Assembly (NCBI GenBank): GCA_028564705.1 | Contig: JAPXFQ010000831.1 | Span: 4,340,001 to 4,404,000 of the forward strand | Direction: 5' to 3' | DNA: 64,000 bases | Source of the DNA: Apricaphanius iberus | Taxonomy: Eukaryota > Chordata > Actinopteri > Cyprinodontiformes > Aphaniidae | Shown: in pieces, positions 60,936 through 64,000 of the stretch | Position numbering within the stretch: position 1 is the stretch's first letter | Layout of the letters: each line of letters begins with the position of its first letter | Program-made: the position numbers and the translations under genes | Notes under the pieces: generated by a model | Databases searched by the model: none | The model's input: only the letters and a program-made list of their open reading frames with translations | Told to the model about the DNA's origin: nothing

Positions 60936-62117
60936 TCAGACTTGTAGGGTTGAAACAAGGAGATAACAGGAGATATTCAGCTGTTTAATTTTTAGATTAG
61001 AACAGAAAAAGACAAAAGCAGTGTTGTAGAATGTTACTGTTGCTTGTTTTCCAACTGTTTTTGCCGCTGTGACCCCACATACCAAATATATCTTTATGCT
61101 TAAGAAAATAACAAATGTAAACATAGCTATATATATATATATATATATATCAAATATACATTTGATTATATATATATAAAAATCAACACATTGTGCCCAA
61201 AGCTAAAGATATTCAAGAAACAAAGTCTGAAAAGGGTTGTATGGTCATTACTTTGGCTTGGCGATTTCATCTTAACACAGGTAAAGCCATGAAAAGAAAC
61301 CAAGAGGATAGATTGGGAAGACTTTCATCCCATCTGAAGTAAGAATATCATGGAATTATTTCAGCATTTGTTCATTTGAATGTCCTGCGATGGACTTGCT
61401 GCCTGTCCAGAGTGAAAATGGATAAAATCATTAAAAGTCTAATATATTTTAACAGCACAGTAAGTATTTAACAGTTTTCTGTTTGTTTTTTTGCTGAAGG
61501 TTTAAACATTTAGAGTCAAAATATGACCTCCAGCCACACGGTACCATGCAGCCTGGACCAGACCAGCAGGTGGATCAGATTGGCATATAGGAATGATGCT
61601 ATTAGATCCGATCAACCCCACCTCCACCAACGTTGAATTTTCTGTCCCTGATTAAATTAACGTGAATGAATGAAGGATTCAACATTTTAATAATTGCGCA
61701 ACTACTCATGTTCTGTTTGTTTATTCTAAATAAACTTTGAACTTTTTGTGTATGTGTTCTTGCTGATTAATCTCAGCTTTTGGAGCCTCCCAGGCTGTGG
61801 TCTGGGATGTAGAACGTGAAATGATGCTTTTAATCCAAATAGGTTTATGTATGCACACACTCTCTCTCAGACTTTGAAACACAGAATAAAGGAATTTCAT
61901 TACTCTGCCAGAATTGATTGGCTAATGTTTTTGTTTTTTCACAAATCAATAGTACCTCACAGTTCACTAATTGGATTATTTGTTTTTTCCTCAAGAATGC
62001 TCCAAATACCAAGGTAATGAGACTTGTTTATGAAATTGTTACCTTGGAAGCGGAAGCTGATGCCAGTGACTAATGAACCTAAGTTTGTTTCTTTCAAACA
62101 TGGTTTTGTTAAATAAA

Positions 62118-62174
<57 letters not shown>

Positions 62175-64000
62175 GGTGAGCCACAGCAATGCATGCTATA
62201 TAAAAGACAGTGACTGGGATATTAATAGCCTTAAAACTAGTCATTAATAAAGCTGTCCTTATTGAGGCTGCTATAAGGACATGCTGGCAGAGTGTTTATT
62301 AATCAGGGAATAATAAGTAATCCGTGAACATTAATGGAAATGGATGAGACTAATGGATGACGCCTGCACTCTTCCCACACTTAAGCCTCAGACTTCATTA
62401 CTGACAGGGAGATTAGTGCAGAGGAGAAAGAGCCATAGCAGGCTCCACCTGCGAGCGCGCGCATCCACGCAGACACCGCCGCTCTCCTTCTCCCCCCTGT
62501 GACAACATGATGGAACGCTGTCAAGCTCATTTGCTCTTCAGTAGCCTATATGTAATTAACAGTATCCTCTCAGAGAAGCTGCTGAGAGTAAAATGAATAG
62601 ACATCAGATAAATCATGTGGCAAGGTTGGCTTCTCCGGTGCTTCCATCTTCATATGACATTTCTCTGCAGTGTCGTCACTGCTTCCGGAGTCGCTCTGGA
62701 TGAACGCACACTTTTTTGTGCCCTTTCTGTGTTGCTGCTGAATGGATTTTCCTCTCATCCTCCTTTTTCCCCGACCATGAAGACCACAGCCAGTCACTTC
62801 ACGCAAGTGTTGCAGCGTAAAGTTAATTTCACCTAAACCCTGAAATGTCATTTAACCACACTCCATGAGCACATTCCCCAGCCTCATCATACATCATCTG
62901 GATCTAATGTAGGCGGGGGAATTCTGGGATATATTCTAAAATGCTCAGATTGCGTATCGTTATCACATCAACCAAAGGGCTGAGCACTTAGAGGAGACAT
63001 GACAATACAAAGTTCTCCCTCCTGCACTATAACATGCTCTGTGAAAGTGATAAGAGCATCTGATCATGCATCCCAGCATTTTATATCAGTCTCCCTATAA
63101 TGGATCCCCTGGTGACTCTTTGTGGCTGCATTATTTAGATGGAATAAAATGCCAGAAGGAAGTGAGGAAGGAAGCTGGGATTCAGTGTTTCATAAATGAG
63201 GGAGTGTGACTGTCTAAATGCTGACTGAAGTCTGCAACAGTGTCAGTGGCAGCATTTTTACACTACCTGGGGAGTTATTAGGTGGAGAGAGCTTCTACTC
63301 ATTTTGAGGCTGTCAGTGAAAGTGGTGAGAGGGTGAGCAAAGAGTGGAAGTTCTGGGTAAAAGGAGTCATTCTGACAAATTGATCCTTAACTCAAAGTAG
63401 AAGCAGGACCTCATATTTACAGCTAGATAATATAAAAAAAATATCTGCCCTCTTAAAGATTTTTCCCTGTTTTCAGAGTACAGTGGATCCCTGCCTGTCC
63501 ATAGTTCAGATTTACCTCTTTGCTGATTTTTCTGCAAAATGCAACTCAAAATCAGTTCGTAACAATTACTTTTTTTATACTGATTCCTGGAGATTCATAG
63601 ATTATCTATTCTCTTTCAGCTCTCTGATATAGCAGGATGCTAAGATACATTAAGATAAAAACATGTACTTTCCTAAATAACTCCATAAGTGTGAGTTAAG
63701 AATGAATGTCCGTAAATACCAGGCAAGCATCTCTTTGCCTCCCAACAACTACTTTTATTATTCCTTTGATCCTCAGGCTGTGGTAGGTTTTGCTAACTGC
63801 TAAATGTGTCCTGTACCAGATAAATAATTAGTGACCATCCTGGCCAATTTCAGAGGTCTGGGACAAACTTCCTAACTGTCCCACATCTGGATGAATGAAT
63901 GGGTGAGAGCTTATTTATTTACATTGTGTTCCACTTTCTTCAGAACGTGCTGACACCATCCTCTACCACAGTTTTTGGCCAACCTATTTTGACCTGTGGA
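60936..64000. other. about 3 kb without gene; two AT microsatellites
   Basis: (AT)n at 61128-61150 and a longer (TA)n at 62125-62169. 61385-61430 holds a scrap of the SINE-like 3' part (GATGGACTTGCTGCCTGTCC). 62270-63330 is complex, low-repeat DNA with a GC-rich patch at 62440-62510 and runs such as TTAATCAGGGAATAATAAGT; it could contain conserved regulatory elements. No open frame shows a recognisable domain. Confidence 0.45.

Overview
The window looks like an intergenic or intronic stretch of a ray-finned (teleost) fish genome. The evidence is its content: L2-clade LINE reverse-transcriptase pieces with fish-type 3' tails, several Tc1/mariner remnants, hAT, Kolobok-like and PIF/Harbinger-like DNA transposons, and a tRNA-derived SINE-like family, all set in AT-rich DNA with CA/TA microsatellites. 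I recognise no intact host protein-coding gene. The open frames are short and, where recognisable, belong to decayed mobile elements. The species cannot be named from the sequence.

Region by region: 1-440 is an antisense LINE 3' UTR abutting a decayed piece of 28S ribosomal RNA gene (441-823). 2237-4516 holds a PIF/Harbinger-like remnant next to a complete TTAA-flanked element with a THAP zinc-finger exon (3097-4512). 5030-5476 has a LINE RT fragment and a SINE-like tail. 8666-11864 carries two L2 fragments in direct orientation and the end of a Tc1 transposase. 12000-15690 is a mosaic of unnamed dispersed repeats, a LINE tail, a (TA)n(TG)n microsatellite and a Tc1 remnant. 18903-21315 holds a minus-strand L2 fragment and a hAT element with a perfect 8-bp target duplication (20129-21307). 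23075-24815 is a Tc1 remnant interrupted by SINE-like and other insertions. 25354-27592 is a composite in which two terminal-inverted-repeat elements lie inside a third. 29349-32875 has two THAP-like exons and dispersed repeats. 34740-35988 is a foldback element with arms of about 285 bp that carry tRNA-like modules. 36120-39480 has a Tc1/mariner remnant and an inverted-repeat element. 42451-43299 has a small hAT MITE and a 29-bp perfect hairpin. 46149-48871 is a complete-length dead Tc1 element followed 25 bp later by a hAT element. 49408-52100 has a SINE-like copy and a Harbinger transposase exon. 53257-56930 has dispersed repeats and the best preserved LINE RT in the window (minus strand). 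59205-60935 has a last Tc1 remnant and an inverted partner of the 14040 repeat.

No genes here work together as a system. The story is layered transposition: elements landed in and next to one another, and nearly all carry stops, frameshifts or internal deletions. The stretches between them (notably 5477-8665, 15691-18899, 30230-32340, 43300-45520, 60936-64000) show no gene I can support. Some parts of them read like single-copy non-coding DNA that could hold regulatory elements, but that needs alignment to other fish.
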